From Bacteroidales bacterium (GTDB lineage Bacteria > Bacteroidota > Bacteroidia > Bacteroidales > VadinHA17), in assembly GCA_030596125.1 (NCBI GenBank), contig JAUVKT010000009.1, forward strand, positions 1-48,766: 48,766 nt of DNA, given 5' to 3'. Shown piece by piece: positions 15,486 to 25,695 of this stretch. The notes beneath the pieces were generated by a model that worked only from the letters and a program-made list of their open reading frames with translations, was not told where the DNA came from and did not search any database. The first letter of the stretch is position 1, and every line of letters starts with the position of its first letter. The position numbers and the translations under genes were made by a program.

Positions 15486-18400
15486 ATGGAGAGCGGTATA
15501 GTAACCAGATATAATGCATCAGCCGGTTCAGGCAAGACGTTTAAGCTTGCCGGGGTCTACCTTGACCACCTGTTTGAATCTCCTACCAATTATCGCAATA
15601 TCCTGGCTGTGACATTTACCAATAAAGCTGCTGCTGAGATGAAGGAGAGAATCCTTAATTCACTTTATGAGCTTTCAGTAAATATACCATCCGGCCATCT
15701 TAATAGATTAGTTAAACTGACGGGTAAAACTGAAGAGAGAATAAGAAGTGAAGCCGGTCGGATCTTGAGAAATATCCTGCATGATTATTCAGGGTTTTCT
15801 GTTGGCACCATTGACAGTTTTTTTCAGAAGATACTCCGCTCGTTTGCAAGGGAGAGCGGGCTGCATGCAGGATATAACCTGGTTCTTGACCATTCTGTTG
15901 TTTTGTCAGAAGCGGTTGACGATGTTATATCCGGTGTCGAAAATAACAGCGAAATGTTGTCATGGCTTATCCGTTTTTCGAAGCATGAAATATCGGAAGG
16001 TAATAGCTGGAACCTAAAGGCAAAAATAGGAGAACTTGGTCAGGAGATATTTAAGGAAGAGTTCAGGCTGCTCACCGAACAGGGTAGGATCATTGATGAA
16101 AAGTCATCTCTTACCGACAGGTTAAACGATCTCTACATTTTTAACAGGTCTTTTAAAAACAAATTGTCAGAGATGGCCTCTTCGGCTCTTGGGATATTGG
16201 AAAAGCATGGGGTGGATCAAGATTCCCTGCTGGGCAAAAGTAATAGTATTAAGAAGTTTCTTGGGTTGTCACTGAATTCTGTGCCGGAAAAAATAGGTAA
16301 TTCAATGACCATTGCAACGGAAGAGAAGAGGTATCATTCACCAAAAGGTGACAGGACGGCGGTTGATATGGCTCTGGCAGACGGACTTGGTGAGATAATC
16401 GGGGAGATAACTCATTACTATAACTCAAATATTACCATCTATAAGTCTATAAGACTGGTCCTTAGCAATATTTATACGTTGGGTATCCTGAACGATATCT
16501 CATTCAGAATAAGAGAGTTGTTGAGTAGTAGTAATAAATTCCTGCTATCTGATGCCGGTGACCTGCTACGACAGATTATCGGTAAAGATCAGACCCCTTT
16601 TATATATGAAAAGATCGGGAACCGCTACAATAACTTTATGATTGATGAGTTCCAGGATACTTCCCTTATTCAATGGGAGAATTTTCACCCATTGATACTT
16701 AACAGTATATCGGAAGGCGAACATAACCTTGTAGTTGGTGATATCAAGCAGGCTATCTACAGATGGAGGAACAGCGACTGGACAATTTTCAATGGTTTGC
16801 ATAATCAGTTTCATAATGAATCGTTCGGTAACGAAACCCTTGATGACAACTGGAGATCGGCACCAAATATTATTGCTTTTAATAATGCTCTTTTCTCAAC
16901 CCTTCCTGGTTTGATAGAGGAAAATCCTGAAATAGGAGGAAATGTTATTTCTGATTTATACGAGGGTGTCAGGCAAAATGATCCGGGCCGGTTCAGTGAT
17001 GGTTATATCAGGATGAAACAGATAGTTGCAACAGATGAAAATCATCAGAATGATATTATGCTTGATGAGATACCCCTGCTGATTGAAGAGATACAGGATA
17101 ATGGTTATAGTGCAGGAGATATAGGTATTCTTGTAAGAGTAAACAGTGAAGGGCAAAAGATCATCGACAGGTTAATGCGGTATGCGGCAGAAGCCGATGG
17201 CATTAAGAGAAAGAGATATTCATACCAGGTGATCTCGCAGGATTCCCTTTTTCTTAAGAATTCTGCTGCGGTAAAATTTATTATTTCTACCCTTCAGTTT
17301 ATGGTTGATAATAATGATAAGCTTGCTTTTTCATCAATGATACATAATTACCTGGCCACAACAGGAAAAAGTGGCGGGGAAACACGACCATATCTGTTGC
17401 ATTCTGAATTACCAGGTGATATTGGATTCTTACCGGCCGGTTATACTGAGTTCCTGACTAAAATAATTTACTTTCCGCTATTCGATATCGTTGACAGGTT
17501 AATAGATTTTTTTGATATTTCTTCAGTAAAATCTGCGGTGCCATATATTACTACACTGCAGGATCTGATTCTCGAACTATCCGGAAAGGAGACAAATGAT
17601 ATCCCTGTTTTTCTCGAATGGTGGGAAAACGAGGGTCAGAAAAAATCTGTTTCTTCATCAGAACAGTCCGACTCTATTCAACTGATGACAATTCATAAGT
17701 CGAAGGGACTTCAATTCAAGGTTGTAATCGTACCGTTTGTTAACTGGGGACTTGATCATGGTATGAAACCTGTTATGTGGGTTTATAATGACCATGAACC
17801 TTTCAATAACCTTGGCGCTATGCCTGTGAAATATAAGAAAGAGATTGCCGAAACTGTTTTTGAGGATTTTTATTATCGTGAGAGAACCAATGTAGCAATT
17901 GACAGGTTAAATCTTTTATATGTAGCATTTACAAGGGCAGAGGAGTGTCTTTATGGATTTATCCCAACCGGGAAAAGAAAGTCTGATAATATCGGAGCCA
18001 AAATAATTGATCTTTTTACCTGTGATCATAATAGTACAGAATCATCTGTAATATTCAATCAATGGGATAGTGAAAAGATGATGTTCTCATTCGGACAGAT
18101 TCCTTCAACTCACCCGCCACGCCGGACTGGTAATCCTGAAAATGACCTGATAATAACTTACAGGGTTTCTATTAATGACAGCAGATTACGCCTTAAGCTT
18201 CACAGTAAGGATTATACAGATAATGAAAACAGGGAGAAAAAAATTAATTATGGCTTGGTGATGCATGATATTTTCTCATCAATAAACACTCCGGATGATA
18301 TAGAACCATCCTTTGATCGTGCAGTTAAGGAGGGAATAATAAGTATCTCTGAGCGTAATTATTTGATTCCGGAGATGAAGAAGATGATTTCAAAGAAACC

Positions 18401-18662
18401 GGTAGCAGAATGGTTTACCGAAGATGCTGATGTAAAAAGTGAGGCAGATATTCTGCTGCCCGGAGGAGATGTCAGGAGACCTGACCGTGTTATTTTTTAT
18501 GATAACAGGGTAGTGGTGGTTGATTTTAAGTTTGGAAAGGAAAATGCATCCCATCTGAACCAGGTTCGGTTATATATGAAATTATTAAACGAAATGGGAT
18601 ACAAGTCTGTAGATGGGTATCTCTGGTATGTTGACAGGGATAAGGTTGTTAAATTGGATTAG
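15486..18662 (+). CDS. addA: UvrD/RecB-type helicase-nuclease subunit (AddA-like)
   Basis: 1058 residues; processes double-strand DNA ends for recombination together with the AddB-like protein downstream. SF1A helicase motifs: Walker A NASAGSGKTFK (9-19), motif Ia AVTFTNKAAAEMKER, motif II FMIDEFQDTS, motif III GDIKQAIYRWRN, motif V TIHKSKGLQFKVVIVPF and motif VI LLYVAFTRAEECLYG. The C-terminal RecB-family nuclease is seen as GGDVRRPDRVIF, VVVVDFKFGKEN and HLNQVRLYM, giving the Asp, the (D/E)-x-K and the Gln-motif. The ATG at 15486 starts the protein about eight residues before Walker A. A radical SAM gene separates it from addB. Confidence 0.93.
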   Translation: MESGIVTRYNASAGSGKTFKLAGVYLDHLFESPTNYRNILAVTFTNKAAAEMKERILNSLYELSVNIPSGHLNRLVKLTGKTEERIRSEAGRILRNILHDYSGFSVGTIDSFFQKILRSFARESGLHAGYNLVLDHSVVLSEAVDDVISGVENNSEMLSWLIRFSKHEISEGNSWNLKAKIGELGQEIFKEEFRLLTEQGRIIDEKSSLTDRLNDLYIFNRSFKNKLSEMASSALGILEKHGVDQDSLLGKSNSIKKFLGLSLNSVPEKIGNSMTIATEEKRYHSPKGDRTAVDMALADGLGEIIGEITHYYNSNITIYKSIRLVLSNIYTLGILNDISFRIRELLSSSNKFLLSDAGDLLRQIIGKDQTPFIYEKIGNRYNNFMIDEFQDTSLIQWENFHPLILNSISEGEHNLVVGDIKQAIYRWRNSDWTIFNGLHNQFHNESFGNETLDDNWRSAPNIIAFNNALFSTLPGLIEENPEIGGNVISDLYEGVRQNDPGRFSDGYIRMKQIVATDENHQNDIMLDEIPLLIEEIQDNGYSAGDIGILVRVNSEGQKIIDRLMRYAAEADGIKRKRYSYQVISQDSLFLKNSAAVKFIISTLQFMVDNNDKLAFSSMIHNYLATTGKSGGETRPYLLHSELPGDIGFLPAGYTEFLTKIIYFPLFDIVDRLIDFFDISSVKSAVPYITTLQDLILELSGKETNDIPVFLEWWENEGQKKSVSSSEQSDSIQLMTIHKSKGLQFKVVIVPFVNWGLDHGMKPVMWVYNDHEPFNNLGAMPVKYKKEIAETVFEDFYYRERTNVAIDRLNLLYVAFTRAEECLYGFIPTGKRKSDNIGAKIIDLFTCDHNSTESSVIFNQWDSEKMMFSFGQIPSTHPPRRTGNPENDLIITYRVSINDSRLRLKLHSKDYTDNENREKKINYGLVMHDIFSSINTPDDIEPSFDRAVKEGIISISERNYLIPEMKKMISKKPVAEWFTEDADVKSEADILLPGGDVRRPDRVIFYDNRVVVVDFKFGKENASHLNQVRLYMKLLNEMGYKSVDGYLWYVDRDKVVKLD

Positions 18663-18739
18663 AAGAGCTATAGTTGCCGCGGATGGCTGTCTGGCGGGAG
18701 TGGTAAACGGATAATAGATTGAATATGAAGTAGCTAAGT

Positions 18740-19705
18740 ATGAATAATAATGAAAATACCGGAACTTATCCATGGGGTCATGACAGGCGATTTAATGCCT
18801 ATTCCAACTACTTTAAAAATCTGTTTGGAGGCCGGGTGCAGAAGGTAAGTATTGATGCAGGGTTTACCTGTCCAAACAGGGATGGTACAGCAGGGGAGGG
18901 TGGATGTACATTTTGTAATAATGATGCCTTTAATCCTTCTTATTGTACTCCAAACAAAAGCATAAGCAGCCAGATAGGACATGGCATTAAATTTCATAAG
19001 AAGAGGTACCGCAGATCAGTTGGTTATCTTGCATATTTTCAGGCCTATTCAAACACATATGCATCTTTGGATCGTCTTAAAGAACTCTATACGGAAGCTC
19101 TTTCGTTCCCCGGAATTATCGGCCTGGTTATCGGGACACGCCCCGATTGTGTTAATGAGAAAATTCTCGATTACCTGAGTCAACTTTCAAAGGATGCTTA
19201 TGTAACAGTTGAATATGGTGTTGAATCATGCTATGATAAAACACTTGAAAGGATAAACAGGGGTCACGATTTTCAAACTTCGGTTAGTGCAATTAAGCTG
19301 ACAAGTGAAAGGGGAATACATACCGGCGCTCACTTTATTTTTGGATTACCGGGAGAGACAAGGGAGGATATGATGAAGGAAGCTGCCATGATTTCTGAAC
19401 TTCCGCTCACAACAGTAAAATTTCATCAGTTACAGATAATCAGGGGAACTGCTTTGGAAAAAGACTACAGAGCTAACCCTGAAATATTTAATCTTTTTAC
19501 GTGGGAGGAGTATCAGGATTTTCTAATTGGCTTTCTTGAGAGGTTGAATCCCGCATTAGTTGTTGAACGATTTACCAGTGAGGCTCCTCCCGATCTCATT
19601 GTGAGTCCGCGCTGGGGGAAAAAACGGGCAGAAGGATTAATGACTATGTTTGAGAATAGAATGGAAGAGCTTGACACGTGGCAGGGGAGAAAGTTTGAGC
19701 AGTGA
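18740..19705 (+). CDS. Radical SAM protein, TIGR01212/YhcC family
   Basis: 321 residues. The radical SAM cluster motif is CPNRDGTAGEGGCTFC (C-x12-C-x2-C), the unusual spacing of the TIGR01212/YhcC family, of which E. coli YhcC is a member of unclear function. Conserved parts after it include YFQAYSNTYA, PGIIGLVIGTRPDCV, VEYGVESCYDKTLERINRGHD and THFIFGLPGE-like AHFIFGLPGETREDM. It sits between addA and addB, 78 and 49 bp away, most likely in one transcript. The substrate is not known, and placement in the repair cluster may be transcriptional convenience. Confidence 0.88.
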   Translation: MNNNENTGTYPWGHDRRFNAYSNYFKNLFGGRVQKVSIDAGFTCPNRDGTAGEGGCTFCNNDAFNPSYCTPNKSISSQIGHGIKFHKKRYRRSVGYLAYFQAYSNTYASLDRLKELYTEALSFPGIIGLVIGTRPDCVNEKILDYLSQLSKDAYVTVEYGVESCYDKTLERINRGHDFQTSVSAIKLTSERGIHTGAHFIFGLPGETREDMMKEAAMISELPLTTVKFHQLQIIRGTALEKDYRANPEIFNLFTWEEYQDFLIGFLERLNPALVVERFTSEAPPDLIVSPRWGKKRAEGLMTMFENRMEELDTWQGRKFEQ

Positions 19706-19753
19706 GAAGTGAGATTTGAGAGAACAACCCCGAAGGGGTGATATTATAATAGG

Positions 19754-22654
19754 ATGCAGATATTTTTAGAAGAAGTAGCGAAGCAGTTGATAAATGATTA
19801 CAGTGATAATCTTGGTGATCATTGTCTTGTATTTCCTAACAGGAGGTCTGCACTATTCTTCAGACGATATCTGGCCCTGGAGTTGGATAAACCTCTCTGG
19901 GCACCAGAAATACGGACAATTAACGAGATTTTCAGGAAAGACAGTGATCTGGATATTGCCGAATCGCTTAAACTGATCTTCGAATTGTATGAGAGTTATA
20001 AATCACTTATTAAGGGAGCAGAACCTTTTGATGAGTTCTATTTCTGGGGGGAAATGCTTGTAAATGATTTCGATGATATTGATAAATACAGGGTAGATCC
20101 ATCAGTTATTTTCCAGAATCTGCATGACCTGCGTGAGATTGATGAGAAATTTGGTTCACTTGATCCTGATATTGTTGCGATCATAAGAAAATTCTGGTCG
20201 GGATTTGATCCTGCAAAACTAACATCTGAAAAGTCTGATTTTTTATCTGTATGGGAGATCCTGAGCAGACTCTATAATGATTTCAGGGCACGGTTAAGAA
20301 ATGAGGGATTGGCGTATGAGGGGATGATAATGCGTGACATGATTGATGACCTTGAAGATGGGGGTGATTATTGGCCGGGTACAAAGAAAACTTATCATTT
20401 TATCGGTTTTAACGCACTTAACAGGTGTGAAAAAGATCTGCTCGTTTACTTGAAAAAACTTAAAAAGGCACGCTTTTACTGGGACTATGACAGGCTCTAT
20501 TCAGATGATGATAATCATGAAGCAGGGTATTTTATCAGGGAAAATCTTAAAATTCTGGGGCAGGACCTAAATGAAAAGTCAGGATTTAGCTACCTGAAAA
20601 ACAGTGACCCTGCAAAGCGCGACTGGATAGTTTACAGTGCACCTTCTGATGTTGCCCAGGCAAAACTAATTCCTGGTATTATCGAGCAGCTTGGAAATAT
20701 AACTTCCGATCCATTTAATACTGCAATTGTACTGGCCGATGAGAATATGCTTATGCCTGTTCTCAATAGCCTTCCGTTATCAGTTACAGATATTAACATC
20801 ACGATGGGATATCCTCTGCATCAGACTCCTGTTTACAGTCTTGTTAACCGGTTGCTGAGCCTTCAAAAGAGAAGGAGGGAAGAGGGTAACCTGATTACAT
20901 TTTATTATGGTGATGTTCTGAAAATATTGAAGCACCAGTATACTGCTTATCTGTTCAGGGATGACTGCGACAAGGTGGTCTCCATGATCAGAGACCAGAA
21001 TCTTGTAAGAGTTCCGGCAGATGATCTCATGGTTAATGAATTCTTTTCAAAACTTTTTATTGCAGCCGATGATCATATTTCACTCAACAGGTATATTGGT
21101 AGTGTACTGCTTGAGGTGATATCTTCTATGGCGATAACAGATAGTGATGAAGAAACCGGTTCGGGTCGTTTATCCCTGCAGCAGGAATATCTGTATATTC
21201 TTATTAAATCGATAAACCAGCTTGATACTCTTTTTGATACATCCGGGTTAACGCCCGGAAAGGATATTTACAGCAGGGTTATCGAAAAGTTAATGCGAAA
21301 TATTAATGTGCCTTTTTCGGGTGAACCATTGTGCGGACTACAGGTAATGGGTATACTTGAGACCCGGGTATTAGATTTTGAAAATATAATATTTATCTCT
21401 GTTAACGAAGGGATACTTCCAAAGGGATCACCCGGAAATTCATATATTCCCTACAACCTGAGAATGGCATTCGGGTTGCCAACTATTAAACATCAGGATT
21501 CAATTTACGCCTATTACTTCTACAGGCTGCTCCAGAGATCAAAAAAGATAAGGTTTCTATATAATTCAGGCAGCGGAGGTCTTAAGTCAGGAGAGATGAG
21601 TCGTTTTTTACTACAGTTGAAATACAGTGAAAAACTAAAACCGCAATTTGCTGAAAGCAGGTTTATGATAATACCACATGAAAGGGTTCCTGAGCAGATA
21701 AAAAGAACAGTAATAATTCAGGAGTTGCTGGAGAAAAAATATATTCAGCCGGGTGCTTACGGGTCGTTATCGCCAAGTGCATTAAATACATGGAACAGTT
21801 GCAGTATGCGGTTTTATTACAGGTATATTGCCGGGCTTAAGGAGGCCGATGATGTTCAGGCGGAGGTTGACTCCCCCCTCTTTGGGAATATTCTTCATCA
21901 TGCAATGAAAAACCTGTATGGAGGTTTCGGAAGAACTATAATAACCGGAGATGTAATCGAATCAATGATTAATAATGCAGATAAGATAAACAGTGCAGTT
22001 GAAGGTGCATTCAGGGAAATAATGATGAACAGAAGACCGGGTAAAATTGGTGGTCGCAATCTAATTATTGTATCTGTTATTTCCGACCTTGTAAAACAGA
22101 TCATGAGGGTTGACAGCAGATTATCTCCGATAGAAATTGTGTCGCTCGAAGAAAAATACAAAACCGGTATAACTATTGAGAGAGGTAATAAGAAATATAC
22201 AATTTCCCTGGAAGGAACGATTGACAGGGTGGATAGCATTGATGGTGTTATAAGAATTCTTGACTATAAATCAGGAAAAGATAATCTTTATATCCGCTCT
22301 GTTGATGACCTGTTTGAAGAAAATGGTAAATACAAGAACAGTGCTGCTTTTCAGACACTTGTATATTGTTTTATATATCTCAGGAATAACCCCGGGGTAA
22401 AACTGCGTCCGTCGCTTTATCCCGTAAGGCTTATTTTCGACAATAATTTTTCTGATATATTTAATATCAAAAATGGTATTGGTGCCGGTTCACTGGATGA
22501 TTTCGGAAAGATTAATGATCATTTCGTATCCTGCTTAACCGGAATCATTTCTGATATATTTGATCCTGAGCGTGATTTTGAGATGACATCTGAAACGTCA
22601 GTTTGTAAATATTGTTCATATAACAAACTCTGTGACAGACAGGATGTAAAATAA
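19754..22654 (+). CDS. addB: AddB-like PD-(D/E)XK nuclease / inactive helicase subunit
   Basis: 966 residues; the partner of AddA in end resection. The N-terminus HCLVFPNRRSALFFRRYLA is typical of AddB/RexB, but there is no Walker A motif in it, so ATP use is unlikely. The C-terminal nuclease has SPSALNTWNSCSMRFYYRYIAGL, PLFGNILHHAMKNLY, a D in EGTIDRVD, and ILDYKSGK (D-x-K pair). An Fe-S staple is indicated by the Cys in NSCSMRF and the trio CKYCSYNKLC at the C-terminus. This four-Cys arrangement around a PD-(D/E)XK nuclease is known from AddB. It starts 49 bp after the radical SAM gene; the ion-channel gene follows 19 bp after its stop. Confidence 0.9.
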   Translation: MQIFLEEVAKQLINDYSDNLGDHCLVFPNRRSALFFRRYLALELDKPLWAPEIRTINEIFRKDSDLDIAESLKLIFELYESYKSLIKGAEPFDEFYFWGEMLVNDFDDIDKYRVDPSVIFQNLHDLREIDEKFGSLDPDIVAIIRKFWSGFDPAKLTSEKSDFLSVWEILSRLYNDFRARLRNEGLAYEGMIMRDMIDDLEDGGDYWPGTKKTYHFIGFNALNRCEKDLLVYLKKLKKARFYWDYDRLYSDDDNHEAGYFIRENLKILGQDLNEKSGFSYLKNSDPAKRDWIVYSAPSDVAQAKLIPGIIEQLGNITSDPFNTAIVLADENMLMPVLNSLPLSVTDINITMGYPLHQTPVYSLVNRLLSLQKRRREEGNLITFYYGDVLKILKHQYTAYLFRDDCDKVVSMIRDQNLVRVPADDLMVNEFFSKLFIAADDHISLNRYIGSVLLEVISSMAITDSDEETGSGRLSLQQEYLYILIKSINQLDTLFDTSGLTPGKDIYSRVIEKLMRNINVPFSGEPLCGLQVMGILETRVLDFENIIFISVNEGILPKGSPGNSYIPYNLRMAFGLPTIKHQDSIYAYYFYRLLQRSKKIRFLYNSGSGGLKSGEMSRFLLQLKYSEKLKPQFAESRFMIIPHERVPEQIKRTVIIQELLEKKYIQPGAYGSLSPSALNTWNSCSMRFYYRYIAGLKEADDVQAEVDSPLFGNILHHAMKNLYGGFGRTIITGDVIESMINNADKINSAVEGAFREIMMNRRPGKIGGRNLIIVSVISDLVKQIMRVDSRLSPIEIVSLEEKYKTGITIERGNKKYTISLEGTIDRVDSIDGVIRILDYKSGKDNLYIRSVDDLFEENGKYKNSAAFQTLVYCFIYLRNNPGVKLRPSLYPVRLIFDNNFSDIFNIKNGIGAGSLDDFGKINDHFVSCLTGIISDIFDPERDFEMTSETSVCKYCSYNKLCDRQDVK

Positions 22655-22673
22655 TTATTTGTATATTCGGAAT

Positions 22674-24419
22674 ATGGAACATAATTTTTCTGCATATAAT
22701 GTTGAGATAAAAAATCTTAAGTATATTACTGATGATGGACGAAAGTTTCCCAGAACGGCAATTGTTACATTCTTTGATACCCGTGGGGAAGAGATTGGGA
22801 CAGAGCTATTTGGAAATCTTGATACAGGTGATATATATTCAATGATACGCGATGGAAGTGATCTGAACCTGGATAATTGTTATATCGGAGATCTCTCATT
22901 ATCATTATACCGTCAGCACAACGGTCTTGACAAGAAGGAATATGTCACATTAAACGGTTTCTCAGCACGAAATACTTTTTTTGAGGCTCACATTGCCACA
23001 GATCTTTCATACTGTAATTTTAGTGAAGGGGGGGTCTCTTTTGAAGGGGCAAGTTTTGGAAATGGTAAGGTTCTTTTTAATAATAGTAAGTTCGGAGCAG
23101 GGGATGTGATTTTTTCAGGAGTTCTTTTCCAGGAAGGACATATTGAATTTACGGGTTCGGAGTTTGGTAATGGCGATTTTGTTTTTAAAAATGCTATAGT
23201 CAGGGACGGATTGAAAGATTTTCAGGATATGAAATTCTCTGATGGCGAAATAACTTTTGCCAACACTGAGTTTAATACCGGTGATCTCCTGTTTATTAAT
23301 ACTGATTTCGGTAATGGTAAATTTACTTTTAAAATTACACGTATTACCTCGGGGAAGGTAGATTTTCACTATTCCACCTTTGGAGAGGGTGATGTAGTTT
23401 TTGAAAGGGCTGAATTTGGTGACAGCAGGGTTGACTTCCGGGCTGTGGATTTTGGAACAGGCAGGGTGAATTTTAACCGTTCTCTATTTGGCACAGGTGT
23501 AGTAACATTTGAAGGAGCATCGTTCTCCGGGTCTAAATTTTATTTCAAGAGGGTATTAATGAAGATCGGAAGTAAGGACTTTAGCCTTATGGAGATGCCC
23601 GGTGCTGAACTGAGTTTCGAAAAAACCGATTTTGGCCTGGGCGGTTTAAGTTTCAATTCATCAAGGTGTAATATACTTAGCCTTCAGTCCTGCCACCTTG
23701 ATCATTATGTTGATCTCAGAATAGCAGGCGCTTCAGAGCTTGATCTTTCCGATTCTATTGTGAGGGATATTATCGACCTTGAACCATATAATGTTGATGT
23801 AGATATTGATACAATTAACTTGTCAGGCATGAGGTTGCTGGGGAAGCTCTTTATGGACTGGTCAAAAAACAGTTGTAAAACAGCTATTCTTAACCAGAAG
23901 CATACATCACTGAGGCAAAAGGCAGAGCAGTTCAGGATATTGAAGGAGAACTTCAATGTTACCGGTAAATATGATGATGAAGACCTGGCATATGTTATGT
24001 TCAAGAGACTGGAGTCCAGGTCTGATCTGGATGAAGACTTGCAAACAAAAACCGGAGCAGGGAGAATATCAGCTACTGTTTCCTATGCAGCCAGATGGCT
24101 TGTATTTGATGCTGCAGGCCAGTATGCTACCAATCCTGTAAGGGTTCTTTTCTCGATGGTTGTATCCTATATTTTTTTCAGTCTTGTTTATCTCTCACAG
24201 ATGGTATTTACAAAAGCAGATATTATAGCGTCGGTAGATGATAATCTGTCTGTCGTTGCAAGGGCCTTTTACCATAGTGCAATAACATTTCTGACAATTG
24301 GTTATGGTGACCATTATCCTTTCGGATCAATCAGATGGATATCAGGAGTAGAAGGGTTTGTAGGTCTGTTTCTTATGTCCTACTTTACTGTTGCTTTTGT
24401 GCGTAAGATATTGAGATAA
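22674..24419 (+). CDS. Two-helix potassium channel fused to a 12-residue-repeat beta-solenoid
   Basis: 581 residues from ATG 22674. A TTG five codons earlier is less likely. Residues 117-330 form a regular repeat of the type G-x-G-x-V-x-F-x-x-(A/S/T)-x-F. Phe occurs at every twelfth residue from 123 to 327, eighteen positions in a row, and a second hydrophobic (mostly Phe) column runs from 128 to 296. Residues 400-480 are a helical linker. The C-terminus is a two-transmembrane channel: TM1 about 488-511, pore helix and filter FLTIGYGDHYP (539-549), TM2 about 556-577. TIGYGD is the K+ selectivity filter. There is no signal peptide, so the solenoid should be cytoplasmic and may gate the pore. 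Pentapeptide-repeat channels are known, but the 12-residue period is not a multiple of five. Confidence 0.85.
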   Translation: MEHNFSAYNVEIKNLKYITDDGRKFPRTAIVTFFDTRGEEIGTELFGNLDTGDIYSMIRDGSDLNLDNCYIGDLSLSLYRQHNGLDKKEYVTLNGFSARNTFFEAHIATDLSYCNFSEGGVSFEGASFGNGKVLFNNSKFGAGDVIFSGVLFQEGHIEFTGSEFGNGDFVFKNAIVRDGLKDFQDMKFSDGEITFANTEFNTGDLLFINTDFGNGKFTFKITRITSGKVDFHYSTFGEGDVVFERAEFGDSRVDFRAVDFGTGRVNFNRSLFGTGVVTFEGASFSGSKFYFKRVLMKIGSKDFSLMEMPGAELSFEKTDFGLGGLSFNSSRCNILSLQSCHLDHYVDLRIAGASELDLSDSIVRDIIDLEPYNVDVDIDTINLSGMRLLGKLFMDWSKNSCKTAILNQKHTSLRQKAEQFRILKENFNVTGKYDDEDLAYVMFKRLESRSDLDEDLQTKTGAGRISATVSYAARWLVFDAAGQYATNPVRVLFSMVVSYIFFSLVYLSQMVFTKADIIASVDDNLSVVARAFYHSAITFLTIGYGDHYPFGSIRWISGVEGFVGLFLMSYFTVAFVRKILR

Positions 24420-24422
24420 AAG

Positions 24423-24908
24423 CTATTCCATTTCCTTTTGGAGGGCTGCCATTCTTATTGCAGTTACTGCAGCTTCATCACCTTTATTTCCAAGTTTCCC
24501 ACCCGAACGATCTTTTGCCTGTTGCAGGGTGTCAGTGGTAAGCAGACCAAAAATAAAGGGAATATTATATTCAAGATTTAAGCTTGTTATACCCTGTGTA
24601 ACACCTTGACATACATAATCGAAATGAGGAGTATCTCCACGGATTACACAACCAAGGCATATTACACCATCCACGTCATCATATTCAGCAATAAACTGGC
24701 CGCCCAACGGAAGTTCAAAGCTTCCCGGAACATGCTTAATAATAATGTCATCGTCTGTAACACCATGTTTTTTCAGTGTAGTGACGGTTCCTTCGAGCAG
24801 CGACCATGTTATTTCTTTGTTCCAGTCAGATACAACTATCCCAAATCGCATATCTGAAGCCGCCGGTACAATTTCGGGATCGTAGGATGACAGGTTTACT
24901 GTTGCCAT
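24423..24908 (-). CDS. ribH: 6,7-dimethyl-8-ribityllumazine synthase
   Basis: Penultimate step of riboflavin synthesis: joins the ribityl-aminouracil with dihydroxybutanone phosphate. 161 residues, the normal length. Conserved parts: [13 protein letters not shown] at the N-terminus, [31 protein letters not shown] with the catalytic His, and [18 protein letters not shown]. The family assembles as icosahedral or pentameric particles in the cytoplasm. It ends 3 bp from the convergent channel gene. It lies 64 bp downstream of the TPR-protein gene on the same strand, which may place both in one transcript. Confidence 0.97.
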   Translation of the reverse strand: MATVNLSSYDPEIVPAASDMRFGIVVSDWNKEITWSLLEGTVTTLKKHGVTDDDIIIKHVPGSFELPLGGQFIAEYDDVDGVICLGCVIRGDTPHFDYVCQGVTQGITSLNLEYNIPFIFGLLTTDTLQQAKDRSGGKLGNKGDEAAVTAIRMAALQKEME

Positions 24909-24972
24909 AAGGTTTATTCCTGTTAAAAAAACAGCAGGTGATCAGAGATCCGCTCTGTTACTGAAAGATCTG

Positions 24973-25647
24973 CTAATTAACCCTTGCTATATATTTTTCG
25001 ATGGTGTTGCCCTCATTACTGTCGGGGTAAACATCCTTGATACGCTGATACAACTCCAGTGCTTTGGCTTTATTTCCATCCATCTCGTATAGCTGACCTG
25101 CTTTTAACAGGTAAAGTGGATTATAAAATGAGTTATCACTGTGATCTACAGCCTTAAGGTAAAACTCAATACCCTTTTGAGTGTCACCAAGCTCAACCCA
25201 TGCATCACCTGTACAACCATAGGCTATAGGAGATATTGCAAGATCATTCTTTTTGAATTTATTCAGATAATCAATTGCCTCTTCATAATCTCCATTCCGA
25301 AGATAACATACCCCTGCATAATAATTGGCAAGGTTACCCGGTTTGGTAAAACTGTATTCATCAGCTATATCTAAAAAACCAAGATAGTTGCCATCGCCGT
25401 ACAGGGCCAGGTTAATAGAATCATTGGCAAAATATTCCTCTGCAACATACATTTGAGAACGTGCATCGTTACTTTTAGATTTTGTGCGCATGTTTATCAG
25501 CCATACAGCACCTACAGCTATAACAATAATTGCAAGTCCATATAATAAGAGTCTGTAATTATCTTCAATAAACTGCTCTGTTCTGGTTAGCGTTGCTTCA
25601 ACATTCTCTATTCCTTTCGGATCTCCTTTCACCACTTTTTTTGCCAT
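24973..25647 (-). CDS. Membrane-anchored tetratricopeptide-repeat protein (YfgM-like)
   Basis: 224 residues. A cytoplasmic N-terminus (about 1-33) is followed by one transmembrane helix LLLYGLAIIVIAVGAVWLIN (33-52) and a TPR-rich remainder (AEEYFANDSINLALYG, NYYAGVCYLRNGDYEEAIDYL, GDAWVELGDTQKGIEFYLKA, AGQLYEMDGNKAKALELYQRIKDVYPDS). This architecture resembles YfgM/YfgC-type ancillary proteins. The family assignment is probable; a partner or client cannot be identified. It precedes ribH on the same strand. Confidence 0.8.
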   Translation of the reverse strand: MAKKVVKGDPKGIENVEATLTRTEQFIEDNYRLLLYGLAIIVIAVGAVWLINMRTKSKSNDARSQMYVAEEYFANDSINLALYGDGNYLGFLDIADEYSFTKPGNLANYYAGVCYLRNGDYEEAIDYLNKFKKNDLAISPIAYGCTGDAWVELGDTQKGIEFYLKAVDHSDNSFYNPLYLLKAGQLYEMDGNKAKALELYQRIKDVYPDSNEGNTIEKYIARVN

Positions 25648-25695
25648 TTCTTATATCTTAATTTTTACCAGAAAAAATATGAATTGTTAACTCCG

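Noticed and set aside
24909-24972. Possible FMN riboswitch or terminator before ribH
   Set aside because: The gap of 64 bp is too short for an FMN riboswitch, and the CTGTT/AACAG stem is weak with its U-run in the loop.
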